Assembly: GCF_003265325.1 (NCBI RefSeq)
Contig: NZ_QGNX01000010.1
Location: forward strand, 32,791 to 96,790
Source of the DNA: Oceanibium sediminis
GTDB taxonomy: Bacteria > Pseudomonadota > Alphaproteobacteria > Rhodobacterales > Rhodobacteraceae
Direction: 5' to 3'
DNA length: 64,000 bases
The translations under genes were made by a program, and so were the position numbers. Below the pieces are notes generated by a model. The model was not told where the DNA came from. It ran no database searches and saw only the letters and a list, made by a program, of their open reading frames with translations. Shown piece after piece: positions 30,003 through 38,272 of the stretch; within the stretch, counting starts at the first letter, position 1; each line of letters opens with the position of its first letter.

Positions 30003-31403
30003 ATGCAGCCGGGGACACCCATGAAGGGACAGATCACGCAAATCGGCGCCCTTCTCGTGGGGTCCGCGGCGCTGTTGTTTGCCGGTGGCATCAACGCCCT
30101 GATCCTGCCGTTGCGCGGCACGATCGAGGGGTTTTCCGAACTGTCCCTCGGCCTGCTCGGAACGGGCTGGGCCGTGGGCTATGTCGCCGGGTGCCTCCAG
30201 GTGCCTCGTCTCGTGGCGCGGGTCGGCCACATCCGTGCGTTTTCTTCCATGTCGGCGCTCGCGGCGATCTCGATCCTGGCGTCGCTTTTGCTCTTGCATG
30301 CCCCGGCTTGGATCCTGTTGCGCGCTCTGGCGGGGTTCTGCTTCGCCGGGGCGGCGATGATCGTGGAAAGCTGGCTGAACGAGCGCACGGCGCCGCATCT
30401 GCGGGGCCGCGTGTTCGGCATCTACACGATGGTGAACCTGGCCGCGACGACGGCGGGGCAAATGCTGCTGACGCTGGGGGATCCGGCGGGCTACGTGTTC
30501 TTCGTGATGGCGGCGATCTTCTATTGCGTGGCGATTCTGCCAACCTCGATGACGGCGACGATCCAGCCCCAGCCGATGACGACCGCCAGCCTCGATCTCA
30601 GGACGCTGTGGCGAAACTCCCCGCTGGCGGTCTGCGCTGTGATGCTGGTGGGCGTGTCGAACTCCTCCTTCGGCACGCTGGGCGCGGTTTTCGGTGCCGA
30701 GATCGGCCTGGAGACCGGCACCATCGCGTTGTTCCTGAGTATCGCGGTGATCGCGGGTGCGGCCTTGCAGGTGCCGGTCGGCATGTTGTCGGACCAGGTG
30801 GACCGTCGGTTCGTGCTGCTCGGCCTCGCGGGGGTCGCAGCGCTGGTCGACCTGGTGTTCGTGCTGGTCGCCCCGACGAATCCGATGCAGGTTCTGTTGT
30901 TGGCCAGCGTGTTCGGGGCGGCGGTCTATGCCATGTATCCGGTGATCGTGGCGCATGCGAACGACCACGCGCCGGATAACTACTACCTGCGCACGAGCGG
31001 TGGCCTTCTGATGCTGTTCGGCGTCGGCTCCATCGTCGGCCCGCTGATGGCGGGCGGGCTGATGCAGACGGTCGGCCCGCGTGGCCTGTTCATGACGTCG
31101 CTGGTGGCACATGTGCTTCTGATCGCCTACGGCGTGTTCCGCCTTGGCAGCCGCGCGGCCCCGGCCACGGTGGACAAGGGCAACTTCCATGCGGCCCCGC
31201 TTGCCGCCGCGACCACGCCGCAGACGCTGGTCCTGAACCCGTCGGCGGACGAGGAACAGATCGATGACGAGCTCCGCGACGCGGAAGACGCGCTTCGGAA
31301 TGCCGCCGCCGAGGAGGGGCAAGAGGGCGACGTCGAGGAGGGGCAAGAGGGCGACGTCGAGGCGCCTGAAGACGGGGAGAAAAAACCCGATCCCGAGGGA
31401 TGA
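30003..31403 (+). CDS. MFS transporter (YcaD-like) with acidic repeat tail
   Basis: The protein has 466 residues from ATG 30003; an ATG at 30021 (MKGQITQ) is equally plausible. Twelve membrane segments are expected, with GAAMIVESWLNERTAPHLRGRVFGIY in the middle, typical of the YcaD/MFS_1 family. The C-terminal 60 residues are cytoplasmic, very acidic and contain an exact EEGQEGDV duplication encoded by a 24-bp tandem repeat. Substrate unknown. It follows pyc by three bases, so it is probably co-transcribed with it. Confidence 0.85.
   Translation: MQPGTPMKGQITQIGALLVGSAALLFAGGINALILPLRGTIEGFSELSLGLLGTGWAVGYVAGCLQVPRLVARVGHIRAFSSMSALAAISILASLLLLHAPAWILLRALAGFCFAGAAMIVESWLNERTAPHLRGRVFGIYTMVNLAATTAGQMLLTLGDPAGYVFFVMAAIFYCVAILPTSMTATIQPQPMTTASLDLRTLWRNSPLAVCAVMLVGVSNSSFGTLGAVFGAEIGLETGTIALFLSIAVIAGAALQVPVGMLSDQVDRRFVLLGLAGVAALVDLVFVLVAPTNPMQVLLLASVFGAAVYAMYPVIVAHANDHAPDNYYLRTSGGLLMLFGVGSIVGPLMAGGLMQTVGPRGLFMTSLVAHVLLIAYGVFRLGSRAAPATVDKGNFHAAPLAAATTPQTLVLNPSADEEQIDDELRDAEDALRNAAAEEGQEGDVEEGQEGDVEAPEDGEKKPDPEG
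31311..31358 (+). repeat. 24-bp tandem repeat (two copies) in the MFS gene tail
   Basis: Two perfect head-to-tail copies of a 24-base unit beginning GAGGAGGGGCAAGAGGG keep the reading frame and encode EEGQEGDV twice. Confidence 0.9.
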
Positions 31404-31457
31404 TTTTGCGCTTGCAGCGCAGGGCAGAATCTCTATAACACGCTGCACGAACGGAGC

Positions 31458-31532
31458 GCGGGCGTAGCTCAGGGGTAGAGCATAACCTTGCCAAGGTTAG
31501 GGTCGTGAGTTCGAATCTCATCGCCCGCTCCA
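31458..31532 (+). tRNA. tRNA-Gly (GCC anticodon)
   Basis: A 75-base cloverleaf can be drawn: acceptor GCGGGCG pairs with CGCCCGC, followed by T and an encoded CCA; D-arm GCTC..GAGC; anticodon stem ACCTT/AAGGT with anticodon GCC in the loop; T-arm GTGAG-TTCGAAT-CTCAT. A terminator follows 15 bases later. Confidence 0.97.
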
Positions 31533-31546
31533 GTTCGAAACATCGC

Positions 31547-31575
31547 AAAAAGGCCGCCCTCCGGGGCGGCCTTTT
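31547..31575 (+). terminator. Rho-independent terminator of tRNA-Gly
   Basis: AAAAAGGCCGCCC pairs with GGGGCGGCCTTTT around a TCC loop and ends in a T run. Confidence 0.9.
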
Positions 31576-31972
31576 GTCGTTTGCGCGGCCGCATGGGCCG
31601 GGGGCCAACAAGATCCGCCGTGACGCGAATATCGGTGCGATTCCAAAGGTGAAGCGTGTTCGGGCGCCGATTCGTCCCCAAGGAAGCCCGGGGCCTTGTC
31701 GCGCCGTGTCCCCTTGGACAGCGGGGCGGCCCGGGCCGGTGTCGACGATAGGTGGTGGGCGGTGACCCCCCTCACAGACGTCAGGATGATCGTCGCCGCC
31801 TGTAGCGGGCTGGCAGCCACCTTCCGCTCAGGCACGGCGCAGACGGCCCGCATCGCCCCGCCCGTGGCACGCCGTCACCGGCGCCGACTGGTCCGCAGGC
31901 TGTTCTGCCCTAGTTTCAGACGCGAAATGATTGTGCCGGGCTGGTCGCGGGCCGCTTGCATGCCCGGAATTG
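31576..31972. other. Non-coding gap between tRNA-Gly and the GntR promoter
   Basis: About 400 bases with no gene I can support. Open frames on both strands lack ribosome binding sites and family resemblance. Confidence 0.6.
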
Positions 31973-32000
31973 TTGGCTTAATTGCGCTTTTGTATATAAT
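31973..32000 (+). promoter_or_regulatory. Promoter of the GntR gene with overlapping candidate operator
   Basis: TTGGCT, 16 bases, then a consensus TATAAT (31995-32000) 33 bases before the ATG. The near-palindrome TTGTATATAA (31990-31999) covers the -10 and resembles the GTATAC-centred motifs at the other promoters of this block, suggesting autoregulation by the GntR protein. Confidence 0.65.
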
Positions 32001-32032
32001 CGGCAAAAGACAACGTCGGAGAAGTGGAGCAT

Positions 32033-32755
32033 ATGGTAGCTGCATCTGGAAGTGCACGTGCCGAGGCGGGCAAGCCGCGACTTGGGGAATCCCATGCATC
32101 GCTCAACGAGCGGGTGCGAGATGCTATCAAGCAGGCCATCATTGCCGGGGAATACAAACCCGGGGACCGGCTGGTCGAGGGGCGGCTCGCCGATCGCTTC
32201 GGCGTCTCGCGGAACCCGGTCCGTGAAGCCCTGAAAACACTGGATACCGAAGGTATTGTCGAGATCATACCCCGCCGCGGCGCTTTTGTGACCGCGCTGG
32301 ATGATGACGAGGTCCGGGAAATCGTGGAATTGCGGGCCGTCCTCGAAGGGATCGGCGCGCGCTTCGCCTCCCAACGCCTGAGCCCCGCGGCGGTCGAGGC
32401 GTTGCCCGAAATCCTGAAACAGGGAGAAGAGGCGCTGGCGAACAGGGACCTCGCCGCACTGACGGCGCTGAATGACAAGTTCCACAACGCCCTGGCAGAG
32501 GCCAGTTCCAACCGGTTCCTGACGGATTTTATCGGCACGCTGCGCGGCAAGACCCATTGGCTTTTCGCCGGCATCAGCCAGGAGCGCGCGCTGCGGTCTT
32601 GGGGCGAACATGCGGCGATCATGCGGGCCGTGATCGACGGTGACGCGGATATGGCGGAACTGCTTGCCAGCCGCCATGTCAGCAACGTGGGGCGGGATCT
32701 GCTCTCGGGGGAATTGTCCTCTGATGTCATCCCAGAGGAAGACGAAGACAATTAA
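32033..32755 (+). CDS. GntR-family regulator, FadR subfamily (FCD domain)
   Basis: This 240-residue protein has its start at ATG 32033 with GGAGAAG upstream. The N-terminal winged helix (residues about 20-90) contains RVRDAIKQAIIAGEYKPGDRLVEG and FGVSRNPVREALKTLDTEGIVE, the standard GntR signature; an all-helical FCD ligand-binding domain follows (residues about 95-220, with DKFHNALAEASSNRF and a His in EHAAIMRAV as likely metal/ligand residues). The stop overlaps the next start (TAATG). FCD-type regulators usually sense carboxylates or amino-acid-like metabolites. It is the probable master regulator of the 32-49 kb block. Confidence 0.93.
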   Translation: MVAASGSARAEAGKPRLGESHASLNERVRDAIKQAIIAGEYKPGDRLVEGRLADRFGVSRNPVREALKTLDTEGIVEIIPRRGAFVTALDDDEVREIVELRAVLEGIGARFASQRLSPAAVEALPEILKQGEEALANRDLAALTALNDKFHNALAEASSNRFLTDFIGTLRGKTHWLFAGISQERALRSWGEHAAIMRAVIDGDADMAELLASRHVSNVGRDLLSGELSSDVIPEEDEDN

Positions 32756-33669
32756 TGAAACTTGTAGAGAATGACGACGTCCGGGGTGTGGCTGGCCAGG
32801 TCGACCTTGTTGATACCCTTCGCAAAGCCTTTCTGGACAGCGCGACCGGCAAGACGGCCCTGCAACCGCGCCAGCGCATTTCATCCGACGCGCTGAAGCT
32901 TTCCACCATGGCGGCGATCCTGCCTGAATCCGGTGTCGCGGGGGCCAAGGTCTACACGACGCTGGCGGGGCGTTTTGCCTTCGTGATCTTGCTGTTCGAT
33001 GCCAAGACGGGTGTGCCGCTGGCCTGCATGGAATCCGACGTCATCACCGAAGTGCGCACCGCCGCGGTGTCGACGATGGCGGCAATGGATTTCGGCCCCG
33101 AAAACCCCGAGGTGCTGACGGTCTTCGGGACCGGGCTTCAGGGGCGCTCGCATATCCTTGAAATGGCCGCGCGCCTTCCGCTTCGCGAAGTGCGGGTCGT
33201 CTCACGCGGGGATGCGGGTTGTTTCTGCGACGAGGTGAGTGCCGAGATCGGAGTGCCTGTCGCGCAGGTGACGCCCGAAACCGCCGTTCCCGGCGCGGAT
33301 ATCGTGGTCACGGCGACCCGCTCGCAGACGCCCTTGTTCGATGGGGACCAACTCGGGCCGAACGCTTTCGTGGCGGCTGTCGGCAGCACCCTGCCCACCG
33401 CGCGGGAGGTTGACGGCCGCACGATCGCACGCGCGTCGACGGTGCTGATCGAGGATCGGGATCAAAGCTTCGCGGAAGCCGGCGGCCTTATCCTGGCTGA
33501 GCAGGAAGGGGCCCTGGATCGAGGGAAAGTCATGACCATCGGTCAGGCTTTGACCGCACCCGGAAAGGTGCGGCCGTCTGGTGAGGGGATCGTGGTCTTC
33601 GAATCCGTCGGTATCGCGCTGGAAGATGTCGCGATCGCCGCGGCGATCTTCCGCGCGCTACCGTCCTAG
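32755..33669 (+). CDS. Ornithine cyclodeaminase / mu-crystallin family protein
   Basis: This 304-residue protein is translationally coupled to the GntR gene. It has the OCD family features LPESGVAGAKVYTT, ESDVITEVRTAAVS and the NAD-binding TVFGTGLQGRSHI (GxGxxG) around residue 123. Family members are ornithine cyclodeaminases, alanine or ketimine reductases and related imine-forming amino-acid enzymes. It most likely acts on an amino- or imino-acid intermediate of the pathway encoded downstream; the exact reaction cannot be read. Confidence 0.88.
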   Translation: MKLVENDDVRGVAGQVDLVDTLRKAFLDSATGKTALQPRQRISSDALKLSTMAAILPESGVAGAKVYTTLAGRFAFVILLFDAKTGVPLACMESDVITEVRTAAVSTMAAMDFGPENPEVLTVFGTGLQGRSHILEMAARLPLREVRVVSRGDAGCFCDEVSAEIGVPVAQVTPETAVPGADIVVTATRSQTPLFDGDQLGPNAFVAAVGSTLPTAREVDGRTIARASTVLIEDRDQSFAEAGGLILAEQEGALDRGKVMTIGQALTAPGKVRPSGEGIVVFESVGIALEDVAIAAAIFRALPS

Positions 33670-33670
33670 C

Positions 33671-33970
33671 TCAGGCCACCTGTTCCAGCTTTGCGTCCAG
33701 GTCGGCGAAGCTGATCAGTTCCTCGATCTCGGCGCGCGCGGCGCTGACGTCGGGGAATTCGCCGAACAGCTTGTTCGGCACGGAATTCACGTACTTCGGT
33801 TCCTTCGCGTCGATGATCTTGATCCGCGCGGATTCGTCGACGACCTCGGCAATGGTGAATGTCGCCATTTCCCGCCCGTAGAACAGGTATCTCCACGATT
33901 CGAGTGTCTTGATGTTGCTGTCAGGCTCGGAGCTGTATTCCCCGGGCTTGTTGGCGAAGATGATGTACAC
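33671..33970 (-). CDS. Conserved-looking 99-residue protein of unknown function
   Basis: The GTG start has an ideal GGAGGAA site five bases upstream. The protein is soluble, has no Cys or signal peptide, and shows a strand-rich first half (YIIFANKPGEY, then SWRYLFYGREMATFTIAEV) and a helical C-terminus (ARAEIEELISFADLDAKLE). I do not recognise the family. It is convergent with the OCD-like gene (one base between stops) and divergent from the HDO operon, sharing the 231-bp region that holds a GTATAC motif. That context suggests it belongs to the same pathway, perhaps as an oxygenase accessory or effector protein. Confidence 0.75.
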   Translation of the reverse strand: MYIIFANKPGEYSSEPDSNIKTLESWRYLFYGREMATFTIAEVVDESARIKIIDAKEPKYVNSVPNKLFGEFPDVSAARAEIEELISFADLDAKLEQVA

Positions 33971-34082
33971 GTTCGTTCCTCCGTTTGGGTTGGCCTTGTC
34001 GGCGCCCAGAATTGCATACAGCATACATGTCGCCAAGTGAAAATTTGACCAATACCCCATAAAAAGAAGCCTTTCCGGCCTA

Positions 34083-34110
34083 TTGCAATTCAAGTGGTAC
34101 TTAGTATACA
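34083..34110 (+). promoter_or_regulatory. Promoter of the HDO operon with candidate GntR operator
   Basis: TTGCAA (34083-34088), 16 bases, TATACA (34105-34110). The near-palindrome TTAGTATACAG (34101-34111) covers the -10, matching the pattern seen at the GntR promoter. Confidence 0.6.
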
Positions 34111-34201
34111 GTTTTGGAAGTCTGGTGCGGAGTCAGCGCGATCGCGTCATCCGGACAGACACAAGAAACGAAGCTCAGTTGGCAAACACAGGGAGAAATC
34201 C

Positions 34202-34939
34202 ATGCCTGAACTTATGGGGCGCGAGGAATTTCGCGCAGCGCTGGAAAAAGCCATTGCCGGCAACACGGCGAACAAGTCCGGATTCAGCAAGGCTTGGGCG
34301 ACAGGTACGCTCTCGCGTGATCACCTGGCCCGCTGGGCCGAGAACCACTACCACTACGTTGGGCCCTTCGCGGACTACCTGTCCTACATCTACGCGAAAT
34401 TCCCCGAGAACATGACCGACGCCAAGGACTTCATGCTTCAGAACATGTGGGAAGAGGAAATCGGTGGGGATCGTCACACCGACCTGCTGATCCGCTTCGC
34501 CGAGGCCTGCGGCACCAACCGTGAGCGCGTCGAGGATCCGGACAACATGTGCGCAACCACCCGCGCGCTTCAGTCCTGGTGCTACTCGGTCGCCATGCGC
34601 GAGGACCCGCTCGTCGCCGTTGCCGGCCTGGTTGTCGGGCTCGAAAGCCAGGTGCCGTCGATCTACCGCCGCCAGACGCCGATGCTGCGCGAGAAGTACG
34701 GCTTCACCGACGAGGAAGTGGAATTCTTCGACCTGCACATCGTCTCGGACGAGATCCACGGCGAGCGCGGCTACCAGATCGTGCTGACCTATGCCGACAC
34801 GGTGGAAATGCAGCAGCGCTGCCTGAAGATCTGTGAAATCGGTGCGCAGATGCGCCTGATGTACACCGACGGCCTGCTGCGGGAATACGTGAAGCGCGAT
34901 CTGTCGGACGAAGATCACGAGATGCTCGTCGCCGTCTGA
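34202..34939 (+). CDS. Heme-oxygenase-like diiron oxidase/oxygenase (HDO; iron-containing redox enzyme)
   Basis: This 245-residue all-helical protein has its start at ATG 34202. It has a complete HDO metal-ligand pattern: Glu85-x6-His92 (EEIGGDRH), Glu148 (VGLESQ) and His179-x3-Asp183-x2-His186 (HIVSDEIH). This HxxxDxxH arrangement is that of CADD, UndA, BesC and SznF rather than of TenA or PqqC, which lack the full set. HDOs use two metals and O2 for oxidative fragmentation, decarboxylation or N-oxygenation of acids and amino acids and need external electrons. A 2Fe-2S ferredoxin gene follows 69 bases downstream, and two more ferredoxins and a reductase lie in the same block. The substrate is unknown. 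Confidence 0.85.
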   Translation: MPELMGREEFRAALEKAIAGNTANKSGFSKAWATGTLSRDHLARWAENHYHYVGPFADYLSYIYAKFPENMTDAKDFMLQNMWEEEIGGDRHTDLLIRFAEACGTNRERVEDPDNMCATTRALQSWCYSVAMREDPLVAVAGLVVGLESQVPSIYRRQTPMLREKYGFTDEEVEFFDLHIVSDEIHGERGYQIVLTYADTVEMQQRCLKICEIGAQMRLMYTDGLLREYVKRDLSDEDHEMLVAV

Positions 34940-35008
34940 GTCACCCCAATGCAAGACCACGCGCCCGGGAATGCGATTTCCGGGTGCGACTACCTCTGAG
35001 GAGGCGAA

Positions 35009-35323
35009 ATGCCGACGGTCAAAATTCACAAGTTCAATGGCGATATCGAAGTCGGGGACGTCAACGAGAATACGAACCTGGTCGTGGCCGCCGGCATTCG
35101 ACAGTTTCCCTTTCCCCACCTGCGCTACGGCTGCGGGATGGGGCAGTGCACCAAGTGCAAGTCCCGTATCCTGTCGGGGTCCGAGAACCTTCCGGAACCG
35201 AACTGGAAGGAAAAGAAACTGCTCGGCAGCGAACTGGACGAGGGCTTCCGCCTGATGTGCCAGATCTGGGTCACCCATGATGTCGAGTTGCGCCAGGAAA
35301 AGCCGAAACGGGACGATGGCTGA
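35009..35323 (+). CDS. 2Fe-2S ferredoxin (plant-type)
   Basis: This 104-residue protein has a good AGGAGG site before ATG 35009. The cluster ligands are Cys42, Cys47, Cys50 and Cys84 (GCGMGQCTKC, then MCQ). Likely the direct electron donor to the upstream diiron oxidase. Its stop overlaps an in-frame ATG (ATGGCTGA) that leads into the aldehyde dehydrogenase frame. Confidence 0.92.
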   Translation: MPTVKIHKFNGDIEVGDVNENTNLVVAAGIRQFPFPHLRYGCGMGQCTKCKSRILSGSENLPEPNWKEKKLLGSELDEGFRLMCQIWVTHDVELRQEKPKRDDG

Positions 35324-35462
35324 CCCGGTTCACACCATGGAAACGCGCGACTGCTGCGGTGCTTGCGGCAGATGCGGAGAGGCGGGCGGAACGCACCGTT
35401 CGTGGGATTTTTTGGGTGAGGGGCCGGATGACGTCCGGCACTCGCCAGAAGGGCGGAATGAC

Positions 35463-36923
35463 ATGAAAGCTGACGCGGACAAACCCTATCGAAACCTGGT
35501 CAACGGCGCGTGGATCGATGCGTCTGACGGGGCGGTGATCGAAAACCGGAACCCGGCCGACACGAGCGATATTGTTTCGCGCCACGCCGCCGCGACGGCC
35601 GATGACGCGAAAGCCGCTGTCGATGCGGCCGCCGCCGCCTTTCCCGCCTGGCGCGACACGCCGATCGGAAAGCGGGCTGCGATCCTGGAGCGTGCGGCCG
35701 CGTATCTCGATGCGAATGCGGATCAGTTCGGGCATGAGCTGGCGCGCGAGGAGGGCAAGCTGCTCGCCCTTGGCGTGGGTGAGGTGAAGCGCGCCGCGCA
35801 GACCCTGCGATTCTATGCCATCGAGGGGCAGACCCTGACGGGCGAGACCTATCCCCAGGACGACCCGGCCATGCTGGTGTACTCGCACCGCGAGCCGCTC
35901 GGGGTCGCCACCGCGATCACGCCCTGGAACTTCCCCATCTCGATCCCGGCGCGCAAGATCGCCCCGGCGCTGATCACCGGCAACGCCGTGGTGTTCAAGC
36001 CCTCGTCCGAAGCGCCCCTGATCGCCCTGCGCCTTGTCGAGGCCTTTGTCGAGGCGGGGATCCCCGCAGGCGTGCTGAACCTGGTGATTGGTCCGTCCTC
36101 GGCAACCGGGCCCGCGATCACGGCTGATCCGCGTGTCAGAAGCGTCTCCTTCACCGGCTCCACCGGCGCGGGCGAGAAGATTCACCGCAGCCTGCCGATC
36201 ACAACGCGCAGCCAGATGGAGCTTGGCGGAAAGAACCCGCTGATCGTTCTGGCTGACGCGGACCTGGATACGGCGGCGCAGCTTGCCGTGGCGGGCGGCT
36301 TTTCGCTGACCGGGCAGGCCTGTACCGGCACCTCTCGGGTGCTTGTCGAAAGCAGCGTGAAGGACGCCTTCATCGAAAAGCTGGCCGCGAAGGCCGCCGC
36401 GCTGAAGGTCGGAAACGGGCTGGATGACGGCACGAAAGTGGGGCCGCTCGCCTCGGCCGCGCAGCTGAAGAACGTGCTCGACTATATCGCAATCGGCAAG
36501 GGCGAGGCGACGCTTGTCGCTGGCGGCAACCAGCTGACCGGCGGGGCCTATGACAAGGGGTATTTCGTCGAGCCGACAGTTTTCGCCGACGTCTCTGCCG
36601 ATGCGCGGATCGCCCAGGAAGAGATCTTCGGCCCGGTCATCTCGGTGATCGAAGTCGCGGACTACGACGAAGCGATCGCGGTCGCGAACGGCGTCCAGTA
36701 CGGGCTGTCGGCGGCGCTGGTGACGAACGATTTCCGCTACATCCAGCGCTTCCCGCACGACGTGGAGGCGGGGACCGTCAAGGTGAACCGGACCACGACC
36801 GGCAACCTGGTCAATGCCCCCTTCGGCGGCGTCAAGATGTCGTCCACCGCCACGTTCCGCGAGTCAGGCCGCGCGGGGCTGGATTTCTTTACTCAAATCA
36901 AAACTGTCTACCTGGGACGCTGA
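35463..36923 (+). CDS. NAD(P)-dependent aldehyde dehydrogenase
   Basis: This 486-residue ALDH starts at ATG 35463, where family similarity begins (YRNLVNGAWIDASDG). Catalytic Glu253 (MELGGKNP) and nucleophile Cys287 (GQACTGT) are at the normal spacing; the coenzyme motif FTGSTGAGEKI precedes them. It resembles ketoglutarate-semialdehyde/succinate-semialdehyde-type ALDHs. The frame is open upstream to an ATG at 35316 that overlaps the ferredoxin stop; this would add 49 residues with a CCGACGRC cluster. Which start is used is undecided. It probably oxidises an aldehyde released by the diiron oxidase. Confidence 0.93.
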   Translation: MKADADKPYRNLVNGAWIDASDGAVIENRNPADTSDIVSRHAAATADDAKAAVDAAAAAFPAWRDTPIGKRAAILERAAAYLDANADQFGHELAREEGKLLALGVGEVKRAAQTLRFYAIEGQTLTGETYPQDDPAMLVYSHREPLGVATAITPWNFPISIPARKIAPALITGNAVVFKPSSEAPLIALRLVEAFVEAGIPAGVLNLVIGPSSATGPAITADPRVRSVSFTGSTGAGEKIHRSLPITTRSQMELGGKNPLIVLADADLDTAAQLAVAGGFSLTGQACTGTSRVLVESSVKDAFIEKLAAKAAALKVGNGLDDGTKVGPLASAAQLKNVLDYIAIGKGEATLVAGGNQLTGGAYDKGYFVEPTVFADVSADARIAQEEIFGPVISVIEVADYDEAIAVANGVQYGLSAALVTNDFRYIQRFPHDVEAGTVKVNRTTTGNLVNAPFGGVKMSSTATFRESGRAGLDFFTQIKTVYLGR

Positions 36924-36933
36924 GAGGACTATC

Positions 36934-37413
36934 ATGAAACAAGGTTGGAAACTTGATCTCGCCGACGCGAAGCTGATGATCGAAGCCGCGAAGGCGAAAT
37001 CCGAGGAAATCGGCGTTCTGGAAACCATCTGCGTCGTGGATGACGCCGGCTTTCCGCTGGCGATCGAGCGGATGGACGGTGCGCGTGTGACCGGGCCGCA
37101 GATCGCCTGGAATAAGGCGTTCACCGCGGCGGGGCACAAACGCTCGACGCATCTGTTCAACACGCCGCCGAACGGGCCCGCGCTGCCCAACAACGAGGCC
37201 TACGGCATCCAGTGGTCGTTCGAGGGCAAGTTCGCCATCTTCGTCGGCGGCTTCCCCGTTGTCGTCGATGACGAGATCGTGGGTGGTATCGGCCTGTCGG
37301 GCGGTAATGGCGAGCAGGACACCGCCGCGGGCGTCGCCGCCCTTCAGGCGCTGGCCGATCACTATTCCGCGCAGGGCCGCTCCGTGCTGGTCGCCGCGGA
37401 CATCAAGAAGTAG
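36934..37413 (+). CDS. GlcG/HbpS family (heme-binding/PduO-C-like) protein
   Basis: This 159-residue protein has its start at ATG 36934 with GAGAGGA upstream. It shows the GlcG/HbpS/PduO-C fold pattern: LADAKLMIEAAKAKSEEIG, CVVDDAGFPLAIERMDGA, KAFTAAGHKR, and GGFPVVVDDEIVGGIGLSGG near the C-terminus. Members bind heme or cobalamin or act as chaperone-like subunits of oxidising enzymes; many have no proven role. Its place between an ALDH and a ferredoxin suggests a support role for the redox enzymes here. Confidence 0.9.
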   Translation: MKQGWKLDLADAKLMIEAAKAKSEEIGVLETICVVDDAGFPLAIERMDGARVTGPQIAWNKAFTAAGHKRSTHLFNTPPNGPALPNNEAYGIQWSFEGKFAIFVGGFPVVVDDEIVGGIGLSGGNGEQDTAAGVAALQALADHYSAQGRSVLVAADIKK

Positions 37414-37421
37414 TCGGCGCC

Positions 37422-37766
37422 GTGGACGATCAGGTAGATACGAAAATCCGCATCCGCTTCCTGACAAGCGGTGTGGATGACGTCGAAGTCCCGGCGGGCT
37501 CCAACCTGCTGCGCATGTCGATCCGCTACCAGGGGGGCTTGCCCTTCAAATGCGGCGGCGGCATGTGCGGCACCTGCTTTTGCAAGATCGAAGAGGGGGC
37601 CGAGAATACCGGCCCCCTGACCGGCAAGGAAAAGAAGATGCTGACCGACGAGGAGGTCGCCCAAGGGCACAGGCTTGGCTGCCAGACCTCGCTCAACGGC
37701 GATGTGGCGGTCAGTTGGATCCCCCTGGATCAGCGCGCCACGCCGGGCCGGAAGCCGCTGAAGTAA
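37422..37766 (+). CDS. 2Fe-2S ferredoxin (plant-type), second of three
   Basis: This 114-residue protein has a GTG start. Cluster ligands are Cys44, Cys49, Cys52 and Cys87 (KCGGGMCGTC, then GCQT), with an extra Cys54. It closes the HDO operon, eight bases after the GlcG-like gene. It is distinct in sequence from the first ferredoxin, so the two may serve different partners. Confidence 0.92.
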   Translation: MDDQVDTKIRIRFLTSGVDDVEVPAGSNLLRMSIRYQGGLPFKCGGGMCGTCFCKIEEGAENTGPLTGKEKKMLTDEEVAQGHRLGCQTSLNGDVAVSWIPLDQRATPGRKPLK

Positions 37767-37829
37767 GGGTTTGCTCGACGGCTGGTTCGGGGCTGGCCAA
37801 GGCTGCCCCGGCCCGGCGGGATCGGCTGG

Positions 37830-37861
37830 GCCAGCTCACACATCTCGTGTGTGGCTGGCCG
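37830..37861 (+). terminator. Hairpin after the HDO operon
   Basis: GGCCAGC-T-CACACA pairs with TGTGTG-GCTGGCC around TCTCG: a 13-bp stem with one bulge, 64 bases after the second ferredoxin. No T run follows, so termination is likely but not certain. Confidence 0.55.
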
Positions 37862-38115
37862 AAGGTCGCATCGCTCGCGAATCGCGACAATCCCCGAGGC
37901 CTGCCCGCAAGGTCGGGCGCGGGTCCGTGCGCCCCGCTCGGGGCGAGAATCGGCGCGGCGGCGCCGACCGCTTCCTAGGCGGATTACAGGACAACCATGA
38001 CGGAATGGGTGCAGGCGGCGCCCGGTGACGCTGGGCGCAAGCAGGCCCATATCCATTCGGGGGCGATCCCGTCCCCGATTGACGGACCGGCGCAGGTGCT
38101 GAAAGTCTTTTAAAA

Positions 38116-38125
38116 TAGTATACTA
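38116..38125. promoter_or_regulatory. Candidate GntR operator (perfect palindrome TAGTATACTA)
   Basis: A perfect 10-bp palindrome centred on GTATAC in the 5' region of the transporter operon; same core as at 34104-34109, 38291-38296 and, with one change, 31992-31997. Confidence 0.55.
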
Positions 38126-38272
38126 AATACAGAAATTGCTTTCTGCGGCAATCTGGCGCCGATCCGGTGTAACGCGCACATCAGGTACGTTCCAGTCGGA
38201 ATTAACTGAGACACAGGGGAAAAATCCGATGATTCGTGATTTTCACATGTGCCAGTTCGTCGCACAGAATGC

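Noticed and set aside
27582-31448. 1,288-codon minus-strand frame opposite pyc and the MFS gene
   Set aside because: His/Arg/Gln-rich composition without any domain; a product of codon bias on the other strand.
31696-32226. Plus-strand frame before the GntR gene
   Set aside because: It overlaps the GntR coding start in another frame and has no family resemblance.
34202-34939. TenA thiaminase or PqqC
   Set aside because: The fold is shared, but the full HxxxDxxH metal motif and absence of thiamin or PQQ genes favour an HDO.
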